In this document: piece after piece, positions 52,561-60,062 of the stretch
Layout of the letters: each line of letters begins with the position of its first letter
Numbering within the stretch: the first letter of the stretch is position 1
From: Granulicella arctica
GTDB taxonomy: Bacteria; Acidobacteriota; Terriglobia; Terriglobales; Acidobacteriaceae
DNA length: 64,000 bases
Reading direction: 5' to 3'
NCBI RefSeq assembly: GCF_025685605.1
Contig: NZ_JAGTUT010000003.1
Span: 1-64,000 of the forward strand
The notes under the pieces: model-generated
The model's database searches: none
Seen by the model: only the letters and a program-made list of their open reading frames with translations
What the model was told of the DNA's origin: nothing
Translations under genes and position numbers: made by a program

Positions 52561-53802
52561 TCAAGCCTTGATACCCCCGTGGCCTGAACTGAGTCGAAGC
52601 GAGTCATAGATCGGAGCGACATGCGCCCAGGCGAGATATGGTTCAGCATCCCGGCTTGCAATTTCGAGCCAATCCATCGCGGAATCGTCGCGCCCGAGTG
52701 CAAGCTCAAGCCAGCAAAGTGTGATGGCTGGAACGTATCGATTCTCGCGACTCTGCTTCAGAAATGCCAAAGCAGAAACAGCCTCATCTCGAACGCCGGC
52801 CTTAGCCGCAATGTAGGAATTGAATGCCAACTCGACCGCTTGAAGAGGTCCAGGGCGCCTGGTCTGCAGGTTGAGCTGCAACGCTTCATCGGGCCTGTCG
52901 AGCTCCAGGAGAGCCAGCGAGGTGTAGATGCCGATATACGGATCCGGGCATACTTCCAGCCCCGCCCTGCCTGCGCGAACGCATGCTTCCCACTTGCGGG
53001 CGTAATAGAAGCACATTGTCAAATGCATCTGTGCGCGCGTATGCACCGGGTCGAGGTCTACAGCGGCCAACGCTTCCTGTACCGCCTCGTCGTGCCGCCC
53101 GCGACAGCTCAACAGCTGCGCGCGGATCATGCGCACATGCGGATTATGACGCTCCAGCGCCACAGCTTGCCCGCTTGCCTCCTCGGCTTCGTCCCAACGT
53201 CGCTCGAACGTCCGCAGCATGGCCAGCGTGTTGAACACCATGGCCTCCTTCTGCGGGCAACGCAATCCCTGCTGAAGATAATCGTCTGCCGCCTGCAGCG
53301 CTTCTCGGGGGCACAGATCATCCAACAGGCAACGCAGGATGCAAGTCAGAGCGGCTCCATGGTAGGCAAGCGGATAGAGCGGATCGAGAGCCATTGCTTC
53401 TTTGAAGAAGGCTAGCGACTTCTGCATGGAGTCCGGACTGTGTGGAGAAATGACGTGGTGTCCTTTGAGGTAAGCCGCGACCGCCGCAGGGCGCGGCAGC
53501 GAGCCTATAAAACGATATCCCCGCTTTGGGATCGTCTCAATCCACACCGGCTTGGTCGAGTCATCCTCCAACATCTCTCGTAAGCGGCTAATCGACGTGT
53601 TCAATCCGTTGTCAAAATCCACATAGGTGCTGTTACCCCAGAGGTTCTGGCGGAGCGTATCGCGCGATACCACCTCACCTGGATTGCGCAGAAGCGCAAA
53701 CAGAACCTGGAGCGGCTGCTCGCGTAGCCTCACCTCGACGCCGTCTTTCCACAAGCGCACAGCCTCGGTGTCAGCGACGAACTGCCCAAAGGCGACTCGC
53801 AT
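52561..53802 (-). CDS. winged-helix/TPR regulator, soluble
   Basis: A 413-residue protein. Residues 1-105 are an OmpR-type winged helix (FGQFVADTEAVRLWKDGVEVRL, LQVLFALLRNPGEVV, SRDTLRQNLWGNSTYVDFDNGLNTSISRLREML, GYRFIGSLP). The rest has TPR-like helical pairs (SLAFFKEAMALDPLYPLAYHGAALT, AMVFNTLAMLRTFERRWDEAEEASGQAVAL). Unlike the protein at 45249, no transmembrane helix is seen, so it is cytosolic. It is divergent from the exported hydrolase at 53950, its plausible target. Confidence 0.88.
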   Translation of the reverse strand: MRVAFGQFVADTEAVRLWKDGVEVRLREQPLQVLFALLRNPGEVVSRDTLRQNLWGNSTYVDFDNGLNTSISRLREMLEDDSTKPVWIETIPKRGYRFIGSLPRPAAVAAYLKGHHVISPHSPDSMQKSLAFFKEAMALDPLYPLAYHGAALTCILRCLLDDLCPREALQAADDYLQQGLRCPQKEAMVFNTLAMLRTFERRWDEAEEASGQAVALERHNPHVRMIRAQLLSCRGRHDEAVQEALAAVDLDPVHTRAQMHLTMCFYYARKWEACVRAGRAGLEVCPDPYIGIYTSLALLELDRPDEALQLNLQTRRPGPLQAVELAFNSYIAAKAGVRDEAVSALAFLKQSRENRYVPAITLCWLELALGRDDSAMDWLEIASRDAEPYLAWAHVAPIYDSLRLSSGHGGIKA

Positions 53803-53949
53803 CAGATACCTCCTTCCGCAGTTTACTTGTCAAGGTTTTGTTATGGCACAAATGACGCTGGTTAATGCCAAAGTTCAGTCAGGACAGATCGACGAAAAGT
53901 ACTGCCTGTGTTTGTCGATGCTTTCTAACCCAACTGCCAGGAGAAGGCC

Positions 53950-54972
53950 ATGGCGCAATGGACTCGACGTCAGGTGATCGGTACCACAACAGGAGTTGCG
54001 GTGGCTTCGCTCGCTACGTATGTCTGGAATCTACATCAGCATCTTCCTGCTCGCGACCGAGATGCCGAAGAGAAATTTCTGCGAGCCCAGGACTTGCTCC
54101 TGGCTGGAAACGGTAACAGTGTTCACTCCCGATTTGTACAGATTGCAGAGCCCAGGTTGAGAGTGCAGGTGCTCGAGGGAGGACAAGGAGAACCCGTACT
54201 GCTGCTTCATGGAGGCGACGGCGTTGCCGCGCAGTGGGAACCTCTTCTGAGCCGTCTCAGTTCCCAGTTCCACATCTACGCGCCGGACCGGCCCGGGTGT
54301 GGACTGACGGACATGTTCAACTATCGTGATGTTCACTTACGAGAGCACGCGGTCAGCTTTGTTCGGACTACGATGGATGCGCTCGGACTCAAAAGCGCGA
54401 ATCTCGTTGGAAATTCGATGGGCGGCTATTTCGCCCTGGTATTTGCACTGGCCCACCCGGAGCGGGTAAAGCGTTTGGTGACCGTGGGCGAACCGGCGGG
54501 CAGCTCTGCCACGATCCCGCCAGCTAATCGTGTGCTCGCAATGCGTGGTTTGAACGGCCTAATGTTTGCCACCCTGATGAAGCCCGGCGCTTCCGCCACG
54601 TATGAAGGTTTCAAAAGGATTCTGGTCGCGCACCCAGACCGTCTCTCTCATGCATATCTTGATTGCTGTACGGCCGCTTCGGAGATCCCGGGCGCAACAG
54701 AAAGCTGGCTCACTCTGCTTGAGGACTGTCACATCACGAGCGGCCGATCCACCTTAACGTACAGCCTGAGGCCGGAGCTGCCGAAGCTTCCAATGCCTAC
54801 GCTGCTGATCTGGGGCGACAAGGACAGCTTCGGACCACCATCGCTTGCGGAGGAGATGGCGCAATCCATGCCCCACGGTCGTTCGGAGGTTGTGCCGGAT
54901 GCCGGACATCTGGCATGGCTTGATCAGCCGGATAGGGTTGCAGGTTTAATCGCAAATTTCTTGCGAAGCTGA
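53950..54972 (+). CDS. exported alpha/beta hydrolase
   Basis: A 340-residue protein with a twin-arginine-type signal (WTRRQVIGTTTGVAVASLATYVW). The hydrolase part has LLLHGGDGVAAQWEPL (oxyanion hole), LVGNSMGGYFALVFALAHP (nucleophile Ser), IWGDKDSFGPP (Asp) and DAGHLAWLDQPD (His), the standard catalytic triad. Its N-terminal region up to about residue 65 resembles a periplasmic anchor. Substrate unknown. It is divergent from the soluble winged-helix/TPR regulator at 52561. Confidence 0.88.
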   Translation: MAQWTRRQVIGTTTGVAVASLATYVWNLHQHLPARDRDAEEKFLRAQDLLLAGNGNSVHSRFVQIAEPRLRVQVLEGGQGEPVLLLHGGDGVAAQWEPLLSRLSSQFHIYAPDRPGCGLTDMFNYRDVHLREHAVSFVRTTMDALGLKSANLVGNSMGGYFALVFALAHPERVKRLVTVGEPAGSSATIPPANRVLAMRGLNGLMFATLMKPGASATYEGFKRILVAHPDRLSHAYLDCCTAASEIPGATESWLTLLEDCHITSGRSTLTYSLRPELPKLPMPTLLIWGDKDSFGPPSLAEEMAQSMPHGRSEVVPDAGHLAWLDQPDRVAGLIANFLRS

Positions 54973-55111
54973 GAACTCGCGCTCTGATCTGAGCGGATCG
55001 CGCAAGACGCATGCGCCAGGATAGATTTTCCCTTGAGAAACGCGCATGTAGCCGGAGGATCTTGGCCTGACGCTAAATCGCCTGGTCACTCTCCGACGTG
55101 TGCTGGCTTCA

Positions 55112-55128
55112 AAACGTGCATTGGCCTG
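55112..55128. repeat. 17-bp direct repeat, left copy
   Basis: AAACGTGCATTGGCCTG occurs here and at 56695-56711, on the same strand, enclosing the HxlR/SDR pair. The two copies share further weak similarity about 35-75 bp downstream (AACAAG and GGCTACT). Confidence 0.5.
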
Positions 55129-55164
55129 ATATCACAAGTTGAGATCGCGATTAACAAACAAGGG

Positions 55165-55584
55165 CTACTTTTTTGGCGACTGTGATGGAGGAAGCTTCCT
55201 TTCATGAGAGGTGCTCAATTTGAGGGCTGAATCGAAGCTTCTCTGCGCCTTCTCTATCTCTCGTTGGTGTTTGACGGCCCAATCGTAGAGCGCCAGGAAC
55301 GGTGCCTGCAATTCTCGTCCTAGCGGTGTGATGGAATACTCCACTGCAACTGGCGAAACTGGAATGACTCGCCGCGCCACGAGACCGTTTCTCTCCAGTC
55401 TCCGCAAACTCTCGGTTAACGCCTTCTGGGTAATGCCGTCCAGCCGACGTTTGAGTGCGTTGAAGCGCTTCGGTTGTTCACAGAGGAAGGTGAGGATCAA
55501 GATCGACCACTTGTTTGCGATCTGCTCAAGAATCGGACGAATTCCGGGCAGCGTGGCGAGAACTTGTTCTTCCGTGTAGGGCAT
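55165..55584 (-). CDS. HxlR family regulator
   Basis: A 139-residue winged-helix HxlR protein: KWSILILTFLCEQPKRFNALKRRLDGITQKALTESLRRLERNG carries the family's 'K-W-x-x-x-I-L...G-I-S/T-x-K-x-L-x-x-x-L-R-x-L-E' pattern, followed by RRVIPVSPVAVEYSITPLGREL. HxlR proteins bind as dimers and often control a divergent oxidoreductase. Here the SDR at 55700 is divergent with a 115-bp gap holding GTATAC-type repeats. Confidence 0.92.
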   Translation of the reverse strand: MPYTEEQVLATLPGIRPILEQIANKWSILILTFLCEQPKRFNALKRRLDGITQKALTESLRRLERNGLVARRVIPVSPVAVEYSITPLGRELQAPFLALYDWAVKHQREIEKAQRSFDSALKLSTSHERKLPPSQSPKK

Positions 55585-55597
55585 GTGGTTTCCTCGA

Positions 55598-55651
55598 GTA
55601 TACCTAGGCTAGAAGAAGTACCTAATTGACATCAAGTATATTCCGTATACC
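55598..55651. promoter_or_regulatory. GTATAC-type sites between hxlR and SDR
   Basis: GTATACC occurs at 55598-55604 and again at 55645-55651, and GTATATTCCGTATAC (55636-55650) is a palindrome with GTATA/TATAC arms. The GTAC-like character and position between the divergent HxlR and SDR genes suggest HxlR binding sites. Confidence 0.55.
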
Positions 55652-55699
55652 TTTTAGGAAGCGATTGAACGCAACTCACTCGCCCAGAAGGAGACACCT

Positions 55700-56512
55700 T
55701 TGAGCAATTCTCATCCGCATAAACTCGGCACCGCTATCGTCACCGGAGCCTCGTCCGGCATCGGCAAGGTCTACGCCGACCGCCTCGCCGCACGCGGCTA
55801 TGATCTGGTTCTTGTGGCTCGTCGCGCGGACCGGTTGAACCAGATTGCCGATGACCTGGAGAAGCGCTTCTCGATTCGCGCGGAAGTTCTCGTTGCCGAT
55901 CTGGCTGAACCAGCCGGGCTTTCCGCAACGATTGAGAGAATCTCCAGCGATCCTTCCGTGTCATTGCTGGTGAACAACGCTGGCTATTCCATATTGAAGA
56001 CTCTGGCGGAGACACCGGACGACTTGTTTACGAATATGATTGCGCTGAACATTACTGCACTCACGGCCCTTTCAAAGGCAGCGCTTGGTCGTTTTCAGCA
56101 GAATGGTTCGGGAACGATCGTCAACGTCGGTTCGGGCGTTGGGTTTGCGCCTCTCTCCATGGTGCCTATCTACGGTCCTACGAAAGCCTACGTGCTTCAG
56201 TTCACGCAGATCCTGCAACAACAGGTTGCGGGCACAGGAATTCGGGTTCAGCTCGTTGTGCCCGGCGCAGTAGTTTCCGAGGGCTGGGATGTTGCCGGAG
56301 GAGCCTCCCTTGATGCACTCGACCCGAGCATCGTCATGACGACGGAGGATTGCGTCGACGCAGCGCTTGCTGGTCTGGATGACGGCGAGCTGATAACTGC
56401 TCCCTCGCTTCAAGACGAGACGCTCTTAAGGAACTACGAGGCTGCCTCTGGGTTGCTGCTGCAAGGGATGTTCGCCGGGAAGCCCGCCGACCGCTACGGA
56501 ATAAAGAGGTAG
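55700..56512 (+). CDS. SDR family oxidoreductase
   Basis: A 270-residue SDR beginning at TTG 55700, with AAGGAG at 55688-55693. TGASSGIGKVYADRLAARG, NNAGYSILKTL, catalytic Ser in NVGSGVGFAPL, Tyr-x-x-x-Lys as YGPTKAYVLQF and VVPGAVVSEGW are present. The form fits the bacterial short-chain group often annotated as 'SDR family NAD(P)-dependent oxidoreductase' and controlled by HxlR. It catalyses NAD(P)-linked oxidoreduction of an unknown carbonyl. Divergent HxlR is the likely repressor. Confidence 0.9.
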   Translation: MSNSHPHKLGTAIVTGASSGIGKVYADRLAARGYDLVLVARRADRLNQIADDLEKRFSIRAEVLVADLAEPAGLSATIERISSDPSVSLLVNNAGYSILKTLAETPDDLFTNMIALNITALTALSKAALGRFQQNGSGTIVNVGSGVGFAPLSMVPIYGPTKAYVLQFTQILQQQVAGTGIRVQLVVPGAVVSEGWDVAGGASLDALDPSIVMTTEDCVDAALAGLDDGELITAPSLQDETLLRNYEAASGLLLQGMFAGKPADRYGIKR

Positions 56513-56910
56513 TCTTAGGTTGGTCAATCCGACACATGATGCGCGCTGTACCGCGAAACCCTTGCGTGGCTGAAAGTCCGCTTCTCCGCTTGTGAATCGC
56601 CCTGTCCCTAGAAGCGCTTGATGTCACCTATCACAAATGGTCGGCAACTCTGCGAGTGAGATCGCCATTGCGCTCACCTGGTAAATTAATCTAGAAACGT
56701 GCATTGGCCTGTACTCGTCAACTGAGGACGGATTGATGACGATAAGCCGACATATCATTACCGAACAAGCGCGGCTACTGGTGTCCAGCAGCGCAACTCG
56801 GGGAGGACTGAGGCTGCGAAGACCCACCCAGCAAGAAAGTACGTAATGGATACGAGCCGAAGCGACACAGACCGCACCCGGATAGAGCTGAATGTGTCAG
56901 GGCCAATCGA
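56513..56910. other. intergenic region, no gene
   Basis: No frame has homology. It contains the right copy of the 17-bp repeat at 56695-56711 and separates the SDR gene from the leftward cyclase operon. Confidence 0.4.
56695..56711. repeat. 17-bp direct repeat, right copy
   Basis: Same AAACGTGCATTGGCCTG as at 55112-55128. The pair encloses 1.6 kb with the HxlR and SDR genes; no target-site or recombinase context is seen next to it. Confidence 0.5.
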
Positions 56911-57489
56911 TCACCCAAGAGCTCGTCTCCTTATTGCCTCAACCTCCGCAGTTATCCATATCTTGAGCTTGTGACGCCTCAATGGCACACCACGCTTTCT
57001 CAATTCCTTTTCACCGTCAGCAATGTTATTGAGTCCTCGCGACACTACGTAGACTGCGCCAACCAATGAAGCCCATTGCGCCAACATCGCTTCTTGGACT
57101 AATAGCCCTCGGGACAAACGAAATGCCGACGCAACTCCGAAAATAATTTCGAATAGACCATAGTTTATTTGGCTCTTCTTCTTGAACCAGAACGCCAACA
57201 TCCCAAGCGTCAGCGTAATACCTGCCACGAAGAATTGAGAATGACGCTGCTGCAGTACATGAACCGCCGCCCTTTTCAATAATGGCTCGTTCCAGGAGAT
57301 GAGAAGCAAGATTGGAAGAGTGAGTACGCCGAAAAGCGCTCGCTTCCATTCTGAGTCGTGGAAGGCTGCTCTTAAACGACCATGCCAGGGCAGAGTCTTG
57401 TCCGTCTCCGACTTGTATCGATGGCAGACTTCCGGTCCGGAAGACAGAAAAAACATGAGGACAAGAAGGAGGATTTGCCAACTCTTCAT
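56911..57489 (-). CDS. multi-pass membrane protein, last gene of the cyclase/E2 operon
   Basis: About 192 residues from ATG 57489 (ATG 57498 and 57570 are alternatives). Hydrophobic segments: 5-16, 55-67 (FGVLTLPILLLIS), 90-103 (FFVAGITLTLGMLAFWF), 110-125 (YGLFEIIFGVASAF) and 139-150 (WASLVGAVYVVSRG). It ends in a basic cytosolic tail (RKRGVPLRRHKLKIW). It lacks enzyme motifs. Its place after cyclase and E2-like genes is the position of membrane effectors in cyclic-nucleotide conflict systems such as Pycsar. That role is inferred; no sequence relation to a known effector was established. Confidence 0.75.
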   Translation of the reverse strand: MKSWQILLLVLMFFLSSGPEVCHRYKSETDKTLPWHGRLRAAFHDSEWKRALFGVLTLPILLLISWNEPLLKRAAVHVLQQRHSQFFVAGITLTLGMLAFWFKKKSQINYGLFEIIFGVASAFRLSRGLLVQEAMLAQWASLVGAVYVVSRGLNNIADGEKELRKRGVPLRRHKLKIWITAEVEAIRRRALG

Positions 57490-57511
57490 TAAATGCATGG
57501 GTTGACCGTGT

Positions 57512-57730
57512 CTATCGCGATTTTCGCTTCGGCCCAAACATGTGACGGAACTTATCTGGACCGCCATCATCCGTGGTCCTCACGCGAGCGGCAACAACAT
57601 GGTCATTGGGTCTGAGGTCGTGTGCTTTTTCACCTGCCGCGAGCTGCGTGTCTCCTCTTGCGATAACGCGCTTGTTCTGAATCGCTGCAAAGGTTCCACC
57701 CTCTTCTGGTTCAACGATGATGTTTGGCAT
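57512..57730 (-). CDS. small protein, DUF2188-like
   Basis: A 72-residue protein (ATG 57730, GAGGAAG upstream): MPNIIVEPEEGGTFAAIQNKRVI, then TQLAAGEKAHDLRPNDHVVAARVR. The beta-beta-alpha-like layout, with a central 'W/T-x-V-x-x-x-x-A...T-x-x-A' spacing, resembles DUF2188 domains, and the Asp/Arg-rich C-terminus is basic. It lies between the E2-like protein and the membrane protein in one direction with gaps of under 50 bp. The role is unknown. A ubiquitin-like target partner for the E2 protein would be attractive, but it has no Gly-Gly terminus and this is not supported. Confidence 0.55.
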   Translation of the reverse strand: MPNIIVEPEEGGTFAAIQNKRVIARGDTQLAAGEKAHDLRPNDHVVAARVRTTDDGGPDKFRHMFGPKRKSR

Positions 57731-57772
57731 TTACTTCCTCTCAGTTGCGGATTTGGATACAGTTTGAATTCG

Positions 57773-58537
57773 TTAAGTCGCAGCCGGACTCTGAAGATGC
57801 TCTCCTGTGACATGTCGGGGCTTTGGCTTGTCGTAGAGCCTCTTTAGCGTACCGTGACCGATCTTAGATGTGATCTCAGCGACCGCATCAGCATGACAAC
57901 GCTTGTACTTCCTCTGGCTTCCGCAGGGGCAACGTTCATTGCGCCCAAGATGAATTCGCCCGACGATTACCGGAAACAGCGAGGTGAAGTGTGACTGATT
58001 GCCGTCGAGTCGTGCAAGCATGAACTCTTCATAACCATCAGCCCCGTGTTTGTACTCATCACCAGGCCAAATACCGGTCACATCAAAGATCATCTGCCGT
58101 TCCAGAAAGACCGTCACCTCATCCAGAAAGCGGACGAGGCGGTTCGGGTCGTTTTTGTCCCAAGGCGAGCAGGGCGGGAGCCAAAGACAAAACTGGCCAT
58201 CCCAAATGATGTGCCGGTCTACCAGCGCCGGAAACCTGCCAGCTGCGTCGAAGGCAACTGGCTCCGAATTCGGATAATTGCGAGGAAACTCAATACGAAT
58301 GGCGATCGAGGTAGAGACACCGCAGTCGGTCTGCAGAACGAAGTCACCCTCAAGATTCATCTTGCCGGCATCAGTATCCACGCAGAACCGCAAGAGAGGG
58401 TATAGCTCCTTCATCAGAGCTTCTTCGGCACGCAGGACGCGTCCATCTGCGCGCTCGAACCATGCCTTCGGCTTACTCCGCGAACGAACTCGACGGTACA
58501 AAAGAACGGCTCCCTGCAGTCGCTTGACTGCTAACAT
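57773..58537 (-). CDS. bacterial E2-like (ubiquitin-conjugating-fold) protein with SEC-C tail
   Basis: About 254 residues from ATG 58537, which has AGGG upstream and lies inside the 3' end of the cyclase gene. The E2-like fold is suggested by FPRNYPNSEP (conserved FP..YP..P strand), VDRHIIWDGQFCLW with the putative catalytic Cys at about residue 117, LVRFLDEVTVFLERQMI and TGIWPGDEYKHG, the W-P/G-x-n-H motif of bacterial E2s. The C-terminus has an SEC-C zinc motif (RNERCPCGSQRKYKRCH). E2-like proteins in CBASS-type systems conjugate or activate the cyclase. No E1 or JAB gene is seen nearby, so here its partner is likely the tandem cyclase (inference). Confidence 0.75.
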   Translation of the reverse strand: MLAVKRLQGAVLLYRRVRSRSKPKAWFERADGRVLRAEEALMKELYPLLRFCVDTDAGKMNLEGDFVLQTDCGVSTSIAIRIEFPRNYPNSEPVAFDAAGRFPALVDRHIIWDGQFCLWLPPCSPWDKNDPNRLVRFLDEVTVFLERQMIFDVTGIWPGDEYKHGADGYEEFMLARLDGNQSHFTSLFPVIVGRIHLGRNERCPCGSQRKYKRCHADAVAEITSKIGHGTLKRLYDKPKPRHVTGEHLQSPAAT

Positions 58538-60020
58538 AAATACCCTGAGCACCAGACGCCACGTGCACGGCTTGCTTGAACATGGATGCCTTGCGCGCTC
58601 GCTCGACCTTATCCTGCGTCAGGCTGGTCGCGATATAAAGGGCGCGCTCTTCGTTCCAGACGAACAACTTCTGGAGGTCTTCGTCTAAGTTAGCGTGAAT
58701 CTGTGCCGGAATGGCGATTTGTCCACCGGCGGAGCCTTCCTGGTAGGTCGCGGCATCTTCCACGGAATCGCCGATGCAGACGCGGTCGCGGTTGCCGTGC
58801 GTGCCCAGTTTTGAGACGAGGGTTACTCCCACCGAAGATCCCACCGCCATTCCTAGTTCCGACGCCTCTGGCAACACCTTCTTAATGACCAGCTCCATCG
58901 CAGACTGCAGGGCCACGGCTGTGTCAACAGCGCGAGCTGCGATACGCTTCTCATCGCCCTTCGGCAGATGAAAGAGCGCCTGAACGCGATCGCCCTGAAA
59001 TTGAACTCGGATGCCTGCGAAATCGTGCTTGACGATGGACGCCATCTCCTTACGAATCGCATGCAGCACTCGGAGCGCCGCCTTGGCGTTGTTCTCCTCT
59101 GCGGCCTTGTCGATGTATGCCGTGAAGCCAGACACATCACCGAAAACCGACGCCGCCAAGACACGTTTGTTATTACGGATGCCGAGACTGTCCATATCGA
59201 TCGAGACTTCCGCGTCGCTATATTCAATCTTGTTCAGAGGAAAGTTGGCCTTGTCGTCTTTGATCCGCTGAAGTGATGCTGCGCGATCCCAGCTGATCCC
59301 GTAGGTCTGCAGCAGTGCGTCGAGGTCTTCCAGAGAGATAGAACCCATGTCGTAGACCGTGATGCCCATGCGGTCATCTTCAAGCGCGACAAAGTAGTCC
59401 TGCAGGCTTTCCGGCAAGGCATCGTACACATCCGTCGTGATCCGCAAGGTGTCGGTGCCAGTCATAATCTTTGCCGCGTAGTTCGCCGGCGCGCCGAGGA
59501 ACAGCAGTTCGCGGTCACCGCGGTGGCCATTCTTCGTGCCGATCGCATTTCCCAGTGCGGCGCCACCGGAGACGGAGAGGTTAGGCAGTTTTGGAAACTC
59601 CGGGTTGAAGATGCAGCAAACAAAGTGCCGAACAACCGCTTGCAGCAGAACAGCACGGGCTGCAATCTTTTCACTGTCGTCAATCGGACGAAAGAACAGG
59701 GCGTGGAGCTTTGCACCCTGGAAGTGAATCCGTACGCCGTCGAAGACCTCTTCCTCGACCAAACGGGCTACTTCCCGTTCGTAGATGTGCAGTGCCTGGA
59801 TAACACGGCGATAGTCCTCACCTTCCGTAGTCAAGGTGGCGAGATCGGCAAAGTTGGGAATATCGACATAAACGTGCGCTCCGTAGATGTCACGGCAGCA
59901 GGTTTCGGACAGCAAGTTATGAAGGTCTGCGTCGCGGACCAGCTTTTCGACCTCGATCTCACCCATGTTCTGCAGATGCGTCTCGACGCGATTCAAACTC
60001 GTGTTGTAATCCCAGCTCAT
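58473..60020 (-). CDS. tandem class III nucleotidyl cyclase, one half degenerate
   Basis: A 515-residue cytosolic protein with two class III cyclase domains. Domain 1 (about 45-235): HVYVDIPNFADL keeps the first metal Asp (53), but the second lies in FQGAKLHALFF where Ala103 replaces Asp. Domain 2 (about 285-450): SVFGDVSGFTAY has Asp295 and FQGDRVQALFH has Asp344. So only the second half keeps both metal ligands, a pseudo-dimer arrangement. The GVRIHFQGAK and LFLGAPANYAAKI motifs resemble Pycsar-type cyclases that make cCMP or cUMP. The product here is unknown. It is followed by E2-like and membrane genes and overlaps the former by 65 bp. Confidence 0.82.
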   Translation of the reverse strand: MSWDYNTSLNRVETHLQNMGEIEVEKLVRDADLHNLLSETCCRDIYGAHVYVDIPNFADLATLTTEGEDYRRVIQALHIYEREVARLVEEEVFDGVRIHFQGAKLHALFFRPIDDSEKIAARAVLLQAVVRHFVCCIFNPEFPKLPNLSVSGGAALGNAIGTKNGHRGDRELLFLGAPANYAAKIMTGTDTLRITTDVYDALPESLQDYFVALEDDRMGITVYDMGSISLEDLDALLQTYGISWDRAASLQRIKDDKANFPLNKIEYSDAEVSIDMDSLGIRNNKRVLAASVFGDVSGFTAYIDKAAEENNAKAALRVLHAIRKEMASIVKHDFAGIRVQFQGDRVQALFHLPKGDEKRIAARAVDTAVALQSAMELVIKKVLPEASELGMAVGSSVGVTLVSKLGTHGNRDRVCIGDSVEDAATYQEGSAGGQIAIPAQIHANLDEDLQKLFVWNEERALYIATSLTQDKVERARKASMFKQAVHVASGAQGIYVSSQATAGSRSFVPSSSFAE

Positions 60021-60062
60021 ATCGATCTCCTTGTTGCTTTCCTCTATTGCAGGCCCTCGTTC

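Noticed and set aside
57512-57730. Ubiquitin-like modifier for the E2-like protein.
   Set aside because: No C-terminal Gly-Gly and no beta-grasp pattern; kept as a DUF2188-like small protein.
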